Shown piece by piece: positions 1 through 7,555 of a DNA stretch of 11,251 nucleotides. Origin of the DNA: an uncultured Eubacteriales bacterium (GTDB lineage Bacteria > Bacillota > Clostridia > Oscillospirales > Oscillospiraceae); the NCBI GenBank assembly GCA_900555795.1, contig USMP01000015.1, positions 1-11,251 of the forward strand, read 5' to 3'. The notes beneath the pieces were generated by a model. That model saw only the letters and a program-made list of their open reading frames with translations. It was not told where the DNA came from and searched no databases. The number at the start of each line of letters is the position of its first letter. The stretch's first letter is position 1. The position numbers and the translations under genes were made by a program.

Positions 1-212
1 CCGCCAGCCCCTACAAGTTCTGTGAGAGCGTGCTGGCGGCCATTGGGGAGGAGCCTGCGGCTGGCGGCGTGGACCGGATCGACCAGCTTCAGACGGTCAC
101 AGGCGTGACGCCCCCCCCGCGGCTGGCGGCGCTGCGAGGTAAGCGCCCCCGGTTTGACCAGTCGGTGGAGCGGGAGGATATGGAGCGTGTGGTGGAGAGG
201 TTTCTCTCGTGA
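1..212 (+). CDS. thrC: Threonine synthase, C-terminal fragment (5' end outside window)
   Basis: This is the last 69 codons of a gene that begins upstream of the window; the frame is open from base 3 to the TGA at 210-212. Threonine synthase is a PLP enzyme that converts O-phosphohomoserine to threonine in the cytoplasm. The visible part starts with ASPYKF followed by a VLAAIG helix, the usual 'TAHP/SPYKFP-x-VL-x-AIG' element near the C-terminus of this family. It continues with a D-x-L-x-x-x-x-GV-x-PPP-LAAL segment and ends in an E-x-M-E-x-VV-x-FL helix, as threonine synthases do. The catalytic lysine and PLP site are outside the window and cannot be checked. An 8-C run at 111-119 does not break the frame. 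The stop overlaps the next start (GTGA), so the two genes are translationally coupled. Confidence 0.85.
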   Translation, partial: ASPYKFCESVLAAIGEEPAAGGVDRIDQLQTVTGVTPPPRLAALRGKRPRFDQSVEREDMERVVERFLS

Positions 213-811
213 GACAGCCCGTTCAGATCCGCCCCTACCGGACGGAGGATGAGGCTGGCTGGGTACGCTGCCGGGTCCTGTCCTTCCTGGACTGCTCCTA
301 TTGGAACGACATAAAGCGGGAAAAGGAGCGCTATGCCGGCCCCGCCATCTGCTTGGTCGCGGAGGTGGCGGGGGAGATTGTGGGCCTGCTGGATGTGGAA
401 GCGGACTCTGAGGAGCTCACCTGCCGGGACGGCCCGGGGGCTGTCCTGTGGCATCTGGCGGTGCTGCCGGCATACCGGCGGCTGGGCGTGGCCCGGCAGC
501 TGTGGCGGCGGGCAAAGGAGGAACTTCTGGAGTGGGGCGTCACCTACTGTGAGGTGTGGACCCAGGAGGACGAGGCCGCCAACCGCTTCTATCAGTCTGA
601 GGGCTTCCGGCTGGCGGCGGATCGGTGCTGGCTGCGGTGCTATGTCAGCGGCCGCGCCTGCGCCGGGGTTCTGGACGCCAAGGCGTTGGGGGAGATTTAC
701 GGCCCGGAGGAACTGGTTTTTGACGCGCCCCTCTCCCGGCGGGCGGAGTTGGCGGAGCGCTGCTGCCGCATGGATGAGGTGCGCCTGTACACAGCCCGCC
801 TCTCCCGATAG
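209..811 (+). CDS. GNAT-family N-acetyltransferase
   Basis: This 200-residue protein has a GNAT fold in residues 1-145 and probably transfers an acetyl group from acetyl-CoA to an amine; the substrate cannot be predicted. Residues 82-100 (HLAVLPAYRRLGVARQL) form motif A, with the RRLGVA pyrophosphate-binding loop and the preceding beta-4 'LAVLPAYR'. Residues 120-134 (EDEAANRFYQSEGFR) form motif B, with the typical N-x-FY-x-x-x-GF ending. About 50 residues after the GNAT core, including an acidic and Arg-rich tail, are not recognisable and may be substrate-specific. The GTG start at 209 overlaps the threonine synthase stop by four bases and has GAGAGG nine bases upstream, which supports this start and transcription with thrC. 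It might be a protein or small-molecule acetyltransferase; its neighbours give no clue. Confidence 0.85.
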   Translation: MRQPVQIRPYRTEDEAGWVRCRVLSFLDCSYWNDIKREKERYAGPAICLVAEVAGEIVGLLDVEADSEELTCRDGPGAVLWHLAVLPAYRRLGVARQLWRRAKEELLEWGVTYCEVWTQEDEAANRFYQSEGFRLAADRCWLRCYVSGRACAGVLDAKALGEIYGPEELVFDAPLSRRAELAERCCRMDEVRLYTARLSR

Positions 812-848
812 ATAACCGGCGGCTGCAGCCGGAGTGAGGAGGAATGCA

Positions 849-1535
849 ATGGCCCTCTATGCCATCGGCGATCTGCACCTGTCTTTTAGCGTGAATAAGC
901 CAATGGATGTGTTTGGCTCCGGCTGGGCGGGCCATGTTCAGCGGCTGGAGGAGGCGTTTGGCCGCCTGGGACCGGAGGATGTGACGGTCCTCTGCGGGGA
1001 CACCTCCTGGGGCATCGACTTTGCCCAGAGTTTGGAGGACTTCAGGTTCATCAACGCTCTGCCGGGGAAAAAGATTCTCCTCAAGGGCAACCACGACTAC
1101 TGGTGGAACACCGCCTCCAAGATGAAGAATTTTTTTGCGGAGAACGGCCTGACCACCCTGGATATTCTCCATAACAACTGTTTTTTTTACGGGGACTACG
1201 CCCTCTGCGGCACCCGGGGGTGGTTTTACGAGGAGGAGCAGTCCGGCCACAATGAGAAAATGCGCGCCCGGGAGGTGGGGCGGCTGGAGGCGTCCCTGCG
1301 CCTGGCGGGAGACCGGCCCATTCTGGCGTTTCTCCACTATCCCCCCCTCTACACCGGCTACCGCTGCCCGGAGATCATCGCCAAGCTGGAGGAGTACGGT
1401 GTGCGGCGCTGCTTTTACGGACACCTCCATGGCACCACCCACAGAAGGGCGGTGGAGGGGGAGCGCTCCGGTGTGGACTACGCTCTGGTGTCTGCCGATT
1501 ATTTGGGATTTATTCCGAAAAAAATATTGGAATAG
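849..1535 (+). CDS. Calcineurin-like metallophosphoesterase (COG1768-type phosphohydrolase)
   Basis: This 228-residue protein is a predicted dinuclear-metal phosphohydrolase. All core motifs of the calcineurin-like superfamily are visible in order: GDLH (D8, H10), GD-T-SW (D51), KGNHD (N81, H82), FLHYPP (H163) and YGHLHG (H192, H194). The GDTSWG and GNHDYWW forms and the short length match the family of uncharacterised conserved phosphohydrolases grouped as COG1768; the physiological substrate is unknown. There is no signal peptide, so it should act in the cytoplasm. I chose ATG 849 over the in-frame GTG at 834 because AGGAGG at 837-842 lies six bases before 849 and would sit inside the longer version. 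It follows the acetyltransferase by 37 bases without a visible terminator and may belong to the same transcript. A promoter for tig starts just after its stop. Confidence 0.9.
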   Translation: MALYAIGDLHLSFSVNKPMDVFGSGWAGHVQRLEEAFGRLGPEDVTVLCGDTSWGIDFAQSLEDFRFINALPGKKILLKGNHDYWWNTASKMKNFFAENGLTTLDILHNNCFFYGDYALCGTRGWFYEEEQSGHNEKMRAREVGRLEASLRLAGDRPILAFLHYPPLYTGYRCPEIIAKLEEYGVRRCFYGHLHGTTHRRAVEGERSGVDYALVSADYLGFIPKKILE

Positions 1536-1547
1536 GGAAAAAAAGAC

Positions 1548-1576
1548 TGGAAATCTTCAACTTGATGTGATACAAT
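1548..1576 (+). promoter_or_regulatory. Likely sigma-A promoter upstream of tig
   Basis: A -10 box TACAAT at 1571-1576 matches TATAAT in five of six positions. It is preceded by a TG at 1568-1569, giving an extended -10 element (TGaTACAAT). TGGAAA at 1548-1553 is a weaker -35 (four of six) at the preferred 17-base spacing. The AT-rich stretch 1518-1560 contrasts with the surrounding GC-rich DNA, as promoter regions often do. It sits about 50 bases before the tig start and probably drives tig and possibly clpP-clpX. This is a motif match only; no transcription data. Confidence 0.6.
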
Positions 1577-1624
1577 ACTGTGCTGGCTGACTGTGAAGGC
1601 CGACAGTAAACGGAGGAAATGACA

Positions 1625-2968
1625 ATGAGTGTGAAAAATTGCGAGAAATTAGAGAAGAGCAAGGTCAAGCTGACCGTGGATGTGAGCGCCGCCGATTTTG
1701 AGGCCGCTATCGAGAAGGCCTACAAGAAGCAGCGCAATCAGATCAACATGCCCGGTTTCCGCCGCGGCAAGGCCCCCCGCAAGATGATTGAGCGGATGTA
1801 CGGCGCGGAGGTCTTTTACGAGGAGGCCGTGAATATCGCGCTGCCGGAGGCCTATATGGCGGCCGTGGAGGAGCAGCAGCTGAATGTGGTGGGGTATCCC
1901 GCCTTTAATCTGGATAGCGCCGGCAAGGAGGGCCTTACCTTCACCGCCGAGGTGGCGGTGTACCCTGAGGTGACTCTGGGCCAGTACAAGGGTGTGGAGG
2001 CTCCCAAGGCCGAGGTCAAGGTGGCTGCCGCCGACGTCAACGCCCGCCTGAAGGAGATGGCTGAGCGCAACAGCCGTATGGTCACTGTGGAGCGCAAGGT
2101 CAAGAAGGGCGACATCGCCAACATCGACTTTGAGGGCTTCAAGGATGGCGTCGCTTTTGAGGGCGGCAAGGGCGAGAGTTTCGACCTGGAGATCGGCTCC
2201 GGCAGCTTTGTCCCCGGCTTTGAGGATCAGGTCATCGGCATGGAGGCGGGTCAGGAGAAGGATATCGACATCACCTTCCCCGAGAACTACCACGAGGGCC
2301 TGGCCGGCGCGGCGGTGGTGTTCCATGTAAAGGTGAACTCCGTAAAGGTCAAGGAACTGCCTGCCATTGACGACGAATTTGCCAAGGATGTCAGCGAGTT
2401 TGACACCCTTGCGGACCTGAAGAAGGATATCAAGGCCAAGATGACCGCCGAGCGGGAGGACGCCGCCAGGCGCGCCTTTGAGGATTTGCTGCTGGAGAAG
2501 GTGGCCGAGGGCATTACCTGCGATATCCCTGACGAACTGGTGGAGGAGCAGGCCGGCCAGTTTGTAAATAACTTCAAGCGCCAGCTGCAGGGCCAGGGGC
2601 TCAGCTTTGAGCAGTACGCCTCCGCCATGGGCGGCAGTGAGGCCGATCTTCTGGAGCAGGCCAAGGAGCCCGCGCTGCGTCAGGTGAAGGTGGATCTGGC
2701 CATAGGCGCCATCATCAAGGCTGAAAATCTGGAGGTCACGGATGAGGACGTGGAGGCTGAGTACACCCGTATGGCCGCCCAGTACGGCATGGACGCGGAG
2801 AACCTGAAGAAGTACATGGAGGCGGACATGGTCCGGGAGCAGGCTCTGCGGGGCAAGGCCATCGCCGTGGTGGTGGACAGCGCCGTCCCCGTCAAGCCGG
2901 AGGTGAAGAAGGCGGAGGAGAGCGAGGAAAAGCCCGCTGAGGTTCCCGCTGAGACCCCTGCCGAGTAA
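1625..2968 (+). CDS. tig: Trigger factor, ribosome-bound chaperone / prolyl isomerase
   Basis: Trigger factor docks at the ribosome exit tunnel and shields nascent chains. The 447-residue protein has the three expected domains. The N-terminal ribosome-binding domain contains the GFRRGKAP signature at residues 44-51, which contacts ribosomal protein uL23. An FKBP-type peptidyl-prolyl isomerase domain spans about 161-242 (KGDIANIDFEG, then GSGSFVPGFEDQVIGM). A helical C-terminal chaperone domain covers about 250-420. The end is a low-complexity Lys/Glu/Pro/Ala tail (about 421-447), which is common in Clostridia. I chose ATG 1625 over the in-frame ATG at 1619: GGAGGA at 1612-1617 is seven bases from 1625 but only one base from 1619. 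It leads a tig-clpP-clpX order conserved in Firmicutes and proteobacteria, linking folding of new proteins with their degradation. Confidence 0.97.
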   Translation: MSVKNCEKLEKSKVKLTVDVSAADFEAAIEKAYKKQRNQINMPGFRRGKAPRKMIERMYGAEVFYEEAVNIALPEAYMAAVEEQQLNVVGYPAFNLDSAGKEGLTFTAEVAVYPEVTLGQYKGVEAPKAEVKVAAADVNARLKEMAERNSRMVTVERKVKKGDIANIDFEGFKDGVAFEGGKGESFDLEIGSGSFVPGFEDQVIGMEAGQEKDIDITFPENYHEGLAGAAVVFHVKVNSVKVKELPAIDDEFAKDVSEFDTLADLKKDIKAKMTAEREDAARRAFEDLLLEKVAEGITCDIPDELVEEQAGQFVNNFKRQLQGQGLSFEQYASAMGGSEADLLEQAKEPALRQVKVDLAIGAIIKAENLEVTDEDVEAEYTRMAAQYGMDAENLKKYMEADMVREQALRGKAIAVVVDSAVPVKPEVKKAEESEEKPAEVPAETPAE

Positions 2969-2981
2969 ATACCTGCGGTCA

Positions 2982-3018
2982 AGTTCCGGTACTAAAGGCG
3001 CCGGGAACTGGTTATCAT
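2982..3018 (+). promoter_or_regulatory. Inverted repeat with possible -10 box in the tig-clpP gap
   Basis: AGTTCCGG at 2982-2989 pairs with CCGGGAACT at 3001-3009, with one bulged G and an 11-base loop. No T-run follows, so it is a poor terminator. TATCAT at 3013-3018 matches the -10 consensus in five of six positions, but no convincing -35 lies 16-18 bases upstream; the repeat occupies that space. The arrangement could be a factor-dependent clpP promoter or an operator, or a coincidence. Confidence 0.3.
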
Positions 3019-3038
3019 AGTGTGGTGGCGCGCTGTTT

Positions 3039-3067
3039 GCGCCGGCGGTCCCGCAGGGCGCCGGCGC
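3039..3067 (+). repeat. Very GC-rich stem-loop in the clpP 5' leader
   Basis: GCGCCGGCG at 3039-3047 is perfectly complementary to CGCCGGCGC at 3059-3067. Inside it CCC (3050-3052) pairs with GGG (3056-3058) around a GCA triloop, so a 12-pair stem forms with only a GT bulge at 3048-3049. It ends 20 bases before the clpP ribosome binding site and no T-run follows, so it is more likely an mRNA-structure element than a terminator. A competing five-pair stem, GGCGC (3027-3031) with GCGCC (3039-3043), uses the same left arm. Confidence 0.55.
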
Positions 3068-3101
3068 GGGAGGGTCCTTTATTCATCAGGAGGTATATAC
3101 C

Positions 3102-3683
3102 ATGAGTTTAATTCCATATGTTGTGGAGCAGACCAACCGGGGCGAGCGGTCCTACGACATTTTTTCCCGCCTGCTCAACGACCGTATCATTTTCCTGGGC
3201 GAGGAGGTGACGGATGCCGCCGCCAGCATCATTGTGGCGGAACTGCTGTTCCTGGAGGCCCAGGATCCGGATAAGGACATCCAGATGTATATCAACAGCC
3301 CCGGCGGCTCTGTCACCGCCGGTATGGCCATCTATGACACCATGCAGTATGTCAAGTGCGACGTGTCCACCATCTGCGTAGGGCTTGCCGCCAGCATGGG
3401 CGCATTCCTGCTGTCATCCGGGACGAAGGGCAAGCGCCTGGCTCTGCCGAACGCTGAGATCATGATCCATCAGCCCTCCGCGGGCACCCAGGGGCAAGTC
3501 ACCGACATGGCCATCCATATCAAGCGGATGGAGACCATTAAGCGCCGGCTGAACAAGATCCTGGCCGACAACACGGGCCGTAGCATTGAATCCATTACCG
3601 CCGACTGCGAGCGGGACAACTTTATGACTGCCGAGGAGGCCAAGGAGTACGGCCTGATCGACAAGGTCATCTATTCCAGATAA
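3102..3683 (+). CDS. clpP: ATP-dependent Clp protease proteolytic subunit ClpP
   Basis: ClpP is the serine peptidase that assembles into a 14-subunit barrel and degrades proteins fed in by ClpX or ClpC-type unfoldases. The 193-residue protein is full length for the family and has the complete catalytic triad at canonical numbering: Ser98 in GLAASMGA, His123 in MIHQP and Asp172 in RDNF. The oligomerisation and substrate-channel region YINSPGGSV (63-71) is intact. The N-terminal [11 protein letters not shown] is the usual short leader; residues before the YVVEQT segment may be processed. ATG 3102 is preceded by AGGAGGT at 3088-3094, seven bases away. It follows tig by 133 bases, a gap that holds two stem-loops, and precedes clpX by 20 bases, so clpP and clpX are very probably one transcript. 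Confidence 0.98.
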   Translation: MSLIPYVVEQTNRGERSYDIFSRLLNDRIIFLGEEVTDAAASIIVAELLFLEAQDPDKDIQMYINSPGGSVTAGMAIYDTMQYVKCDVSTICVGLAASMGAFLLSSGTKGKRLALPNAEIMIHQPSAGTQGQVTDMAIHIKRMETIKRRLNKILADNTGRSIESITADCERDNFMTAEEAKEYGLIDKVIYSR

Positions 3684-3703
3684 GTATAGAAGGGAATTTG
3701 CCC

Positions 3704-4993
3704 ATGAGTGACGAGACGAAAAAGTCCCTGCGCTGCTCCTTCTGCGGAAAGCGGGAGGAGGAGGTGCGGCGGATGATCCAGGCTCCCGGCGCCCGCATCT
3801 GTGACCAATGTGTCCAGCTGTGTATGAGCGTGCTGGAGGAGGAACTGGGCAGTTCCAACGACCACTTTGACACGGAGGTACCGGACCAGCTGCCTACCCC
3901 CCGGGAGATCAAGGAGGTTCTGGACCAGTATGTCATTGGACAGGAGAGCGCTAAGGTGGCGCTGAGCGTGTCCGTATACAACCACTATAAGCGGATCTAT
4001 TTTGGCGGCGGCGAGGATGTGGAACTGCAGAAGAGCAACATCCTTATGATCGGGCCCACCGGCAGCGGGAAGACCCTCTTTGCCCAGACGCTGGCCCGGA
4101 TTCTGCAGGTGCCCTTTGCCATTGCCGACGCCACCACTCTAACGGAGGCGGGCTATGTGGGCGACGATGTGGAGAACATCCTGCTGCGCCTGCTCCAGGC
4201 GGCCGACTACGATGTGGAGTTGGCGGAGCGGGGGATCATCTATGTGGATGAGATCGACAAGATCGCCCGCAAGAGCGAGAACACCTCCATCACCCGGGAT
4301 GTATCCGGCGAGGGTGTGCAGCAGGCACTGCTGAAGATTGTGGAGGGCACGGTGGCCAATGTCCCCCCCCAGGGCGGCCGCAAGCATCCCCACCAGGAGT
4401 TTATCCAGATCGACACCCGCAACATCCTCTTTATCTGCGGCGGCGCCTTTGACGGCATCGACAAGATCATTGAGCGGCGCACGGATAAGCGGGGCATCGG
4501 CTTTGATTCCCAGCTCCAGAGCAAGAAGGAGCGGGATCTGGGGGCGATCCTCAAGGAGGTCCAGCCTCACGACCTGCTGAAATTCGGTATCATTCCCGAA
4601 TTGGTGGGCCGCTTGCCCGTCATTGCCCCGCTGGACTCCCTGAAGCGGGAGGATCTGGTGCGGATCCTGACGGAACCAAAAAATGCCCTGGTCAAGCAGT
4701 ACAAAAAGCTGCTGGACTATGATAAGGTGGAGTTGGAATTTGCCGGGGGCGCGCTGGAGGCAGTGGCCGAGAAGGCCATTGAGCGCAACATCGGCGCCCG
4801 GGGCCTCCGGGCGGTGATGGAGGGGATTTTGACAGATGTTATGTTTGACATCCCCTCCGATCCCACTGTGGAGAAGGTGGTCATCACGCCGGCGTGCGTC
4901 CGGGGTGAGTGCGGCCCGGAGTTGGTCCGGGGCGGCGGGGACCGTGCTCCACAATCCGCCAAGTGGCCTGCCGCGCCGGGCACCGCCTCCTGA
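3704..4993 (+). CDS. clpX: ATP-dependent Clp protease ATPase subunit ClpX
   Basis: ClpX is the hexameric AAA+ unfoldase partner of ClpP. The 429-residue protein shows an N-terminal zinc-binding domain (C11-x2-C14 and C33-x2-C36), Walker A GPTGSGKT (117-124), pore-1 loop GYVG (150-153), Walker B IIYVDEID (178-185), the RKH pore loop (226-228), the ClpP-docking IGF tripeptide (265-267) and the sensor-2 segment GARGLR (364-369). All functional residues I looked for are present. I preferred ATG 3704 to the in-frame TTG at 3698 because AAGGGAA at 3690-3696 is seven bases from 3704. The last 20 or so residues (after ELVRGG) are a Gly/Ala/Pro-rich tail without recognisable motif, a variable part of this family. 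It lies 20 bases after clpP and ends before a terminator. Confidence 0.98.
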   Translation: MSDETKKSLRCSFCGKREEEVRRMIQAPGARICDQCVQLCMSVLEEELGSSNDHFDTEVPDQLPTPREIKEVLDQYVIGQESAKVALSVSVYNHYKRIYFGGGEDVELQKSNILMIGPTGSGKTLFAQTLARILQVPFAIADATTLTEAGYVGDDVENILLRLLQAADYDVELAERGIIYVDEIDKIARKSENTSITRDVSGEGVQQALLKIVEGTVANVPPQGGRKHPHQEFIQIDTRNILFICGGAFDGIDKIIERRTDKRGIGFDSQLQSKKERDLGAILKEVQPHDLLKFGIIPELVGRLPVIAPLDSLKREDLVRILTEPKNALVKQYKKLLDYDKVELEFAGGALEAVAEKAIERNIGARGLRAVMEGILTDVMFDIPSDPTVEKVVITPACVRGECGPELVRGGGDRAPQSAKWPAAPGTAS

Positions 4994-5025
4994 TACAGGG
5001 CGGGTCCATATCATTTGATGAGCGA

Positions 5026-5059
5026 GAAAAGGGGGGGCGGGAAACGGCCTCCCTTTTTT
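5026..5059 (+). terminator. Intrinsic terminator between clpX and lon
   Basis: GGGGGGC (5032-5038) pairs with GCCTCCC (5047-5053), one G-T wobble, around an eight-base loop. Six T residues follow directly (5054-5059). The A-run just before the stem (5027-5030) can pair with the T-run, so the hairpin can extend. It starts about 40 bases after the clpX stop and should end most clpX transcripts. Confidence 0.8.
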
Positions 5060-5094
5060 CCCATCGTTCCCCGGCGGCCTCTGCCGTCGGGAGC

Positions 5095-5113
5095 CTCCGG
5101 CCCCAGGCCGGAG
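5095..5113 (+). repeat. Perfect stem-loop abutting the lon ribosome binding site
   Basis: CTCCGGCC (5095-5102) and GGCCGGAG (5106-5113) form a perfect eight-pair stem with a three-base loop. The stem ends three bases before GGAG at 5117-5120, the lon Shine-Dalgarno. No T-run follows. Its position suggests an effect on ribosome access or mRNA stability; that is inference. Positions 5095-5098 (CTCC) could alternatively pair with the Shine-Dalgarno GGAG itself. Confidence 0.55.
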
Positions 5114-5129
5114 AAAGGAGAACCAATCT

Positions 5130-7523
5130 ATGGAAAACACAGCCTTAAACATGCCGATTCTGGCCCTGCGGGGCCTGACCATATTTCCCGGCTGCGTTCT
5201 TAGCTTCGACGTGGAGCGGGAAATTTCCATTCGCGCCCTGGAACGGGCGATGGAGAGCGGCCAGAAAATTTTCCTGGTGGCGCAGCGGGAGTTGAATGTG
5301 CCCCTGCCCGGCGAGGAGGATCTCTATCAGGTAGGGACCGTGTCGGTGATCCGCCAGATTCTGCGCATCAGCGAAAGTTCCGTGCGGGTAATGATGGAGG
5401 GCCGCTTCCGGGCCAAACTCCGCCGCCTGTGGCAGACAGAGCCCTATCTCCAGGGAAATGTGGAGCCCATGCGGGAATTGAAGGCCCGCATTACCGACTT
5501 CCAGCTGGAGGCGCTGCTGCGGCAGACCTATACCAATTTCAGTGAGTACGCCGCCGCCGCCCCCCGGGTCAGCGAGAACGTATCCGCCGCCGTGCTGGAT
5601 GACCGGGACCCGGGCCATCTGGCGGACTATATCACCCAGAACATCGTGCTGCGCCATCAGGATAAGCAGGCCATCCTGGAGGAGGAACGTCCCGTTCCCC
5701 GGCTGCGGAAGGTCAATGAACTGCTGGCCCGGGAGGCCGAGATCCTGGGGTATGAGCAGGAACTGGAGGGGAAAATCCGCCAGCAGATGGGAGAGGTCCA
5801 GCGGGATCACATTATTAGGGAACAGATCCGCCTGCTGCAGCGGGAACTGGGGGAGGACGAGGACAGCGAACTGAACGACTACCGCCAGAGGATTACCGAT
5901 CTGCATCTGGCGGAGGAGGCGGAGCAGAAGCTGCTCAAGGAGGTGGACCGGCTGGCCAAGCAGCCCTATGCCAGCGCCGAGGCCTCGGTCATCCGCAACT
6001 ATCTGGATGTGTGCCTGGAGGTGCCCTGGAACCAGGAGACCAGGGAGCGCACCAGCGTCTCCGCCACCCGGAAGATCCTGGACCGGGACCACTTCGGGCT
6101 GGAGAAGGTGAAGGAGCGCATCCTGGAGTTTGTGGCCGTGCGCCAGCTGAATCCGGGAGCAAAGGGCAAGATTATATGCCTGGTGGGTCCCCCCGGTGTG
6201 GGCAAAACCTCCATCGCAATTTCCGTGGCCTCCGCGCTGAATCGGAAGCTGGCCCGGTTGAGTTTGGGCGGCGTCCGGGATGAGGCGGATATCCGGGGCC
6301 ACCGCAAAACCTATATCGGCGCTATGCCCGGCCGCATTGTCACAGCCCTTACCCAGAGCGGCAGCATGAACCCGCTGCTGCTGCTGGACGAAATTGACAA
6401 GATGGGCAACGATTTCCGGGGCGACCCCGCCTCCGCTATGCTGGAGGTGCTGGACAGTGAGCAGAACGGCGCGTTCCGGGATCACTTCCTGGAGATTCCC
6501 CTGGATCTGAGCAAGGTCCTGTTCATTACTACCGCCAACACCACCTCCACCATCCCCCGGCCTCTGCTGGACCGGATGGAGATCATTGAATTGACCAGCT
6601 ATACCGATGAGGAGAAGCTGCAGATTGCCCGGCGCTACCTGCTGCCCAAGCAAATGGCAGAAAATGGCGTGGGGAAGGGGACCCTCCGGGTGGGGAATGA
6701 GGCGCTGCGCTCCATCATCACTGGCTATACCCGGGAGTCCGGCGTCCGCTCTCTGGAGCGGGAAATTGGCCGCATGTGCCGGAAGGCCGCCATGCGCCAA
6801 GTGGAAAAGCATGTAAAGCTTGTTTCCGTTACAGTCGACAATTTGGAGGACTTTTTGGGCGTGCAGCGGTACCTGCCGCCGGTTTTGGATAAGGACCCGG
6901 TGGGAGTTGTCAATGGCCTGGCCTGGACCGAGGTGGGCGGCGAACTGCTGGAAGTGGAAGTGAACGTGATGGAGGGTTCCGGCAAGCTGGAACTCACCGG
7001 CAACCTGGGGGATGTGATGAAGGAGTCCGCCCATGCCGCCATCAGCTGTATCCGCAGCCGGGCGCTCCAGCTGGGCGTGGACCCGGAGTTCTACAAGAAC
7101 CGGGACATCCACATCCACTTCCCCGAGGGGGCGGTGCCCAAGGACGGCCCCTCCGCCGGCGTGGCCATTACCACCGCGGTGGTGTCCGCGCTTACCGGGG
7201 TGAAGGTTCGCAGCGATGTGGCCATGACCGGTGAGGTAACGCTGCGGGGCCGGGTGCTGGCAATCGGCGGCCTGAAGGAAAAGACCATGGCCGCCAAGCG
7301 CAACGGCATCCGCACGGTCATCATCCCCAGGGAGAACCAGAGGGATCTGGCGGAGATCGATCCCGTGGTCCGCGCCTCCCTCCGCTTTGTGGCGGCGGAA
7401 ACGGTGGACGTTGTTCTGGCGGAAGCCCTCTCCTACCCGGAGACGGCGGCGGCAAAGGAGGAGGCGGTTGCCGCTTTCCTCCCAACAGAGGTGCCCGTAA
7501 AGGATAAATCCTTGCGTCAATAA
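5130..7523 (+). CDS. lon: ATP-dependent protease Lon (LonA type)
   Basis: Lon is a cytoplasmic homohexameric AAA+ protease that degrades misfolded and some regulatory proteins. The 797-residue protein has the full LonA layout. The N-terminal substrate-binding domain spans about 1-200 (MPILALRGLTIFPG at 8-21). A coiled-coil helical region covers about 200-300. The AAA+ module has Walker A GPPGVGKT (353-360) and Walker B LLLLDEID (416-423, D420/E421). The C-terminal protease domain has the catalytic Ser675 in DGPSAG and, 43 residues on, Lys718 in GGLKEK, the Ser-Lys spacing of LonA. ATG 5130 has AAAGGAG at 5114-5120. The gene contains no TTA, CTA or TCA codon, which leaves the opposite strand open for about 800 codons. 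A terminator precedes it and no clear promoter lies between that terminator and the start. It is followed by engB after 54 bases. Confidence 0.98.
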   Translation: MENTALNMPILALRGLTIFPGCVLSFDVEREISIRALERAMESGQKIFLVAQRELNVPLPGEEDLYQVGTVSVIRQILRISESSVRVMMEGRFRAKLRRLWQTEPYLQGNVEPMRELKARITDFQLEALLRQTYTNFSEYAAAAPRVSENVSAAVLDDRDPGHLADYITQNIVLRHQDKQAILEEERPVPRLRKVNELLAREAEILGYEQELEGKIRQQMGEVQRDHIIREQIRLLQRELGEDEDSELNDYRQRITDLHLAEEAEQKLLKEVDRLAKQPYASAEASVIRNYLDVCLEVPWNQETRERTSVSATRKILDRDHFGLEKVKERILEFVAVRQLNPGAKGKIICLVGPPGVGKTSIAISVASALNRKLARLSLGGVRDEADIRGHRKTYIGAMPGRIVTALTQSGSMNPLLLLDEIDKMGNDFRGDPASAMLEVLDSEQNGAFRDHFLEIPLDLSKVLFITTANTTSTIPRPLLDRMEIIELTSYTDEEKLQIARRYLLPKQMAENGVGKGTLRVGNEALRSIITGYTRESGVRSLEREIGRMCRKAAMRQVEKHVKLVSVTVDNLEDFLGVQRYLPPVLDKDPVGVVNGLAWTEVGGELLEVEVNVMEGSGKLELTGNLGDVMKESAHAAISCIRSRALQLGVDPEFYKNRDIHIHFPEGAVPKDGPSAGVAITTAVVSALTGVKVRSDVAMTGEVTLRGRVLAIGGLKEKTMAAKRNGIRTVIIPRENQRDLAEIDPVVRASLRFVAAETVDVVLAEALSYPETAAAKEEAVAAFLPTEVPVKDKSLRQ

Positions 7524-7532
7524 ACATACATA

Positions 7533-7555
7533 GCCGGGGCGGAAATCGCCCCGGC
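7533..7555 (+). repeat. Perfect stem-loop between lon and engB
   Basis: GCCGGGGCG (7533-7541) and CGCCCCGGC (7547-7555) form a perfect nine-pair GC stem with loop GAAAT. The next bases are GCAACGAAAC, with no T-run, so it is not a classical intrinsic terminator. It lies ten bases after the lon stop and eleven before the engB ribosome binding site. A role in transcript processing or 3'-end protection of lon mRNA is possible. Confidence 0.6.

Noticed and set aside
111..119. Run of C residues in thrC as a possible frameshift site
   Set aside because: The frame continues normally through a family-typical proline stretch to the expected C-terminus.
2977..2994. Possible CtsR operator (GGTCAAA direct repeat) upstream of clpP
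   Set aside because: GGTCAAG at 2977-2983 fits one half, but the second half is GGTACTA at the wrong spacing; the tandem heptad is not preserved. No CIRCE element (TTAGCACTC-N9-GAGTGCTAA) was seen either.
3020..3274. An 84-codon open frame on the plus strand overlapping the clpP start
   Set aside because: It overlaps the well-supported clpP in another frame, is Gly/Arg-rich as expected of GC-rich shadows, and has no ribosome binding site of its own.
4139..5230. A 363-codon open frame on the minus strand opposite clpX and the clpX-lon gap
   Set aside because: Same register effect as for lon; it crosses a terminator and ends inside clpX, and has no family resemblance.
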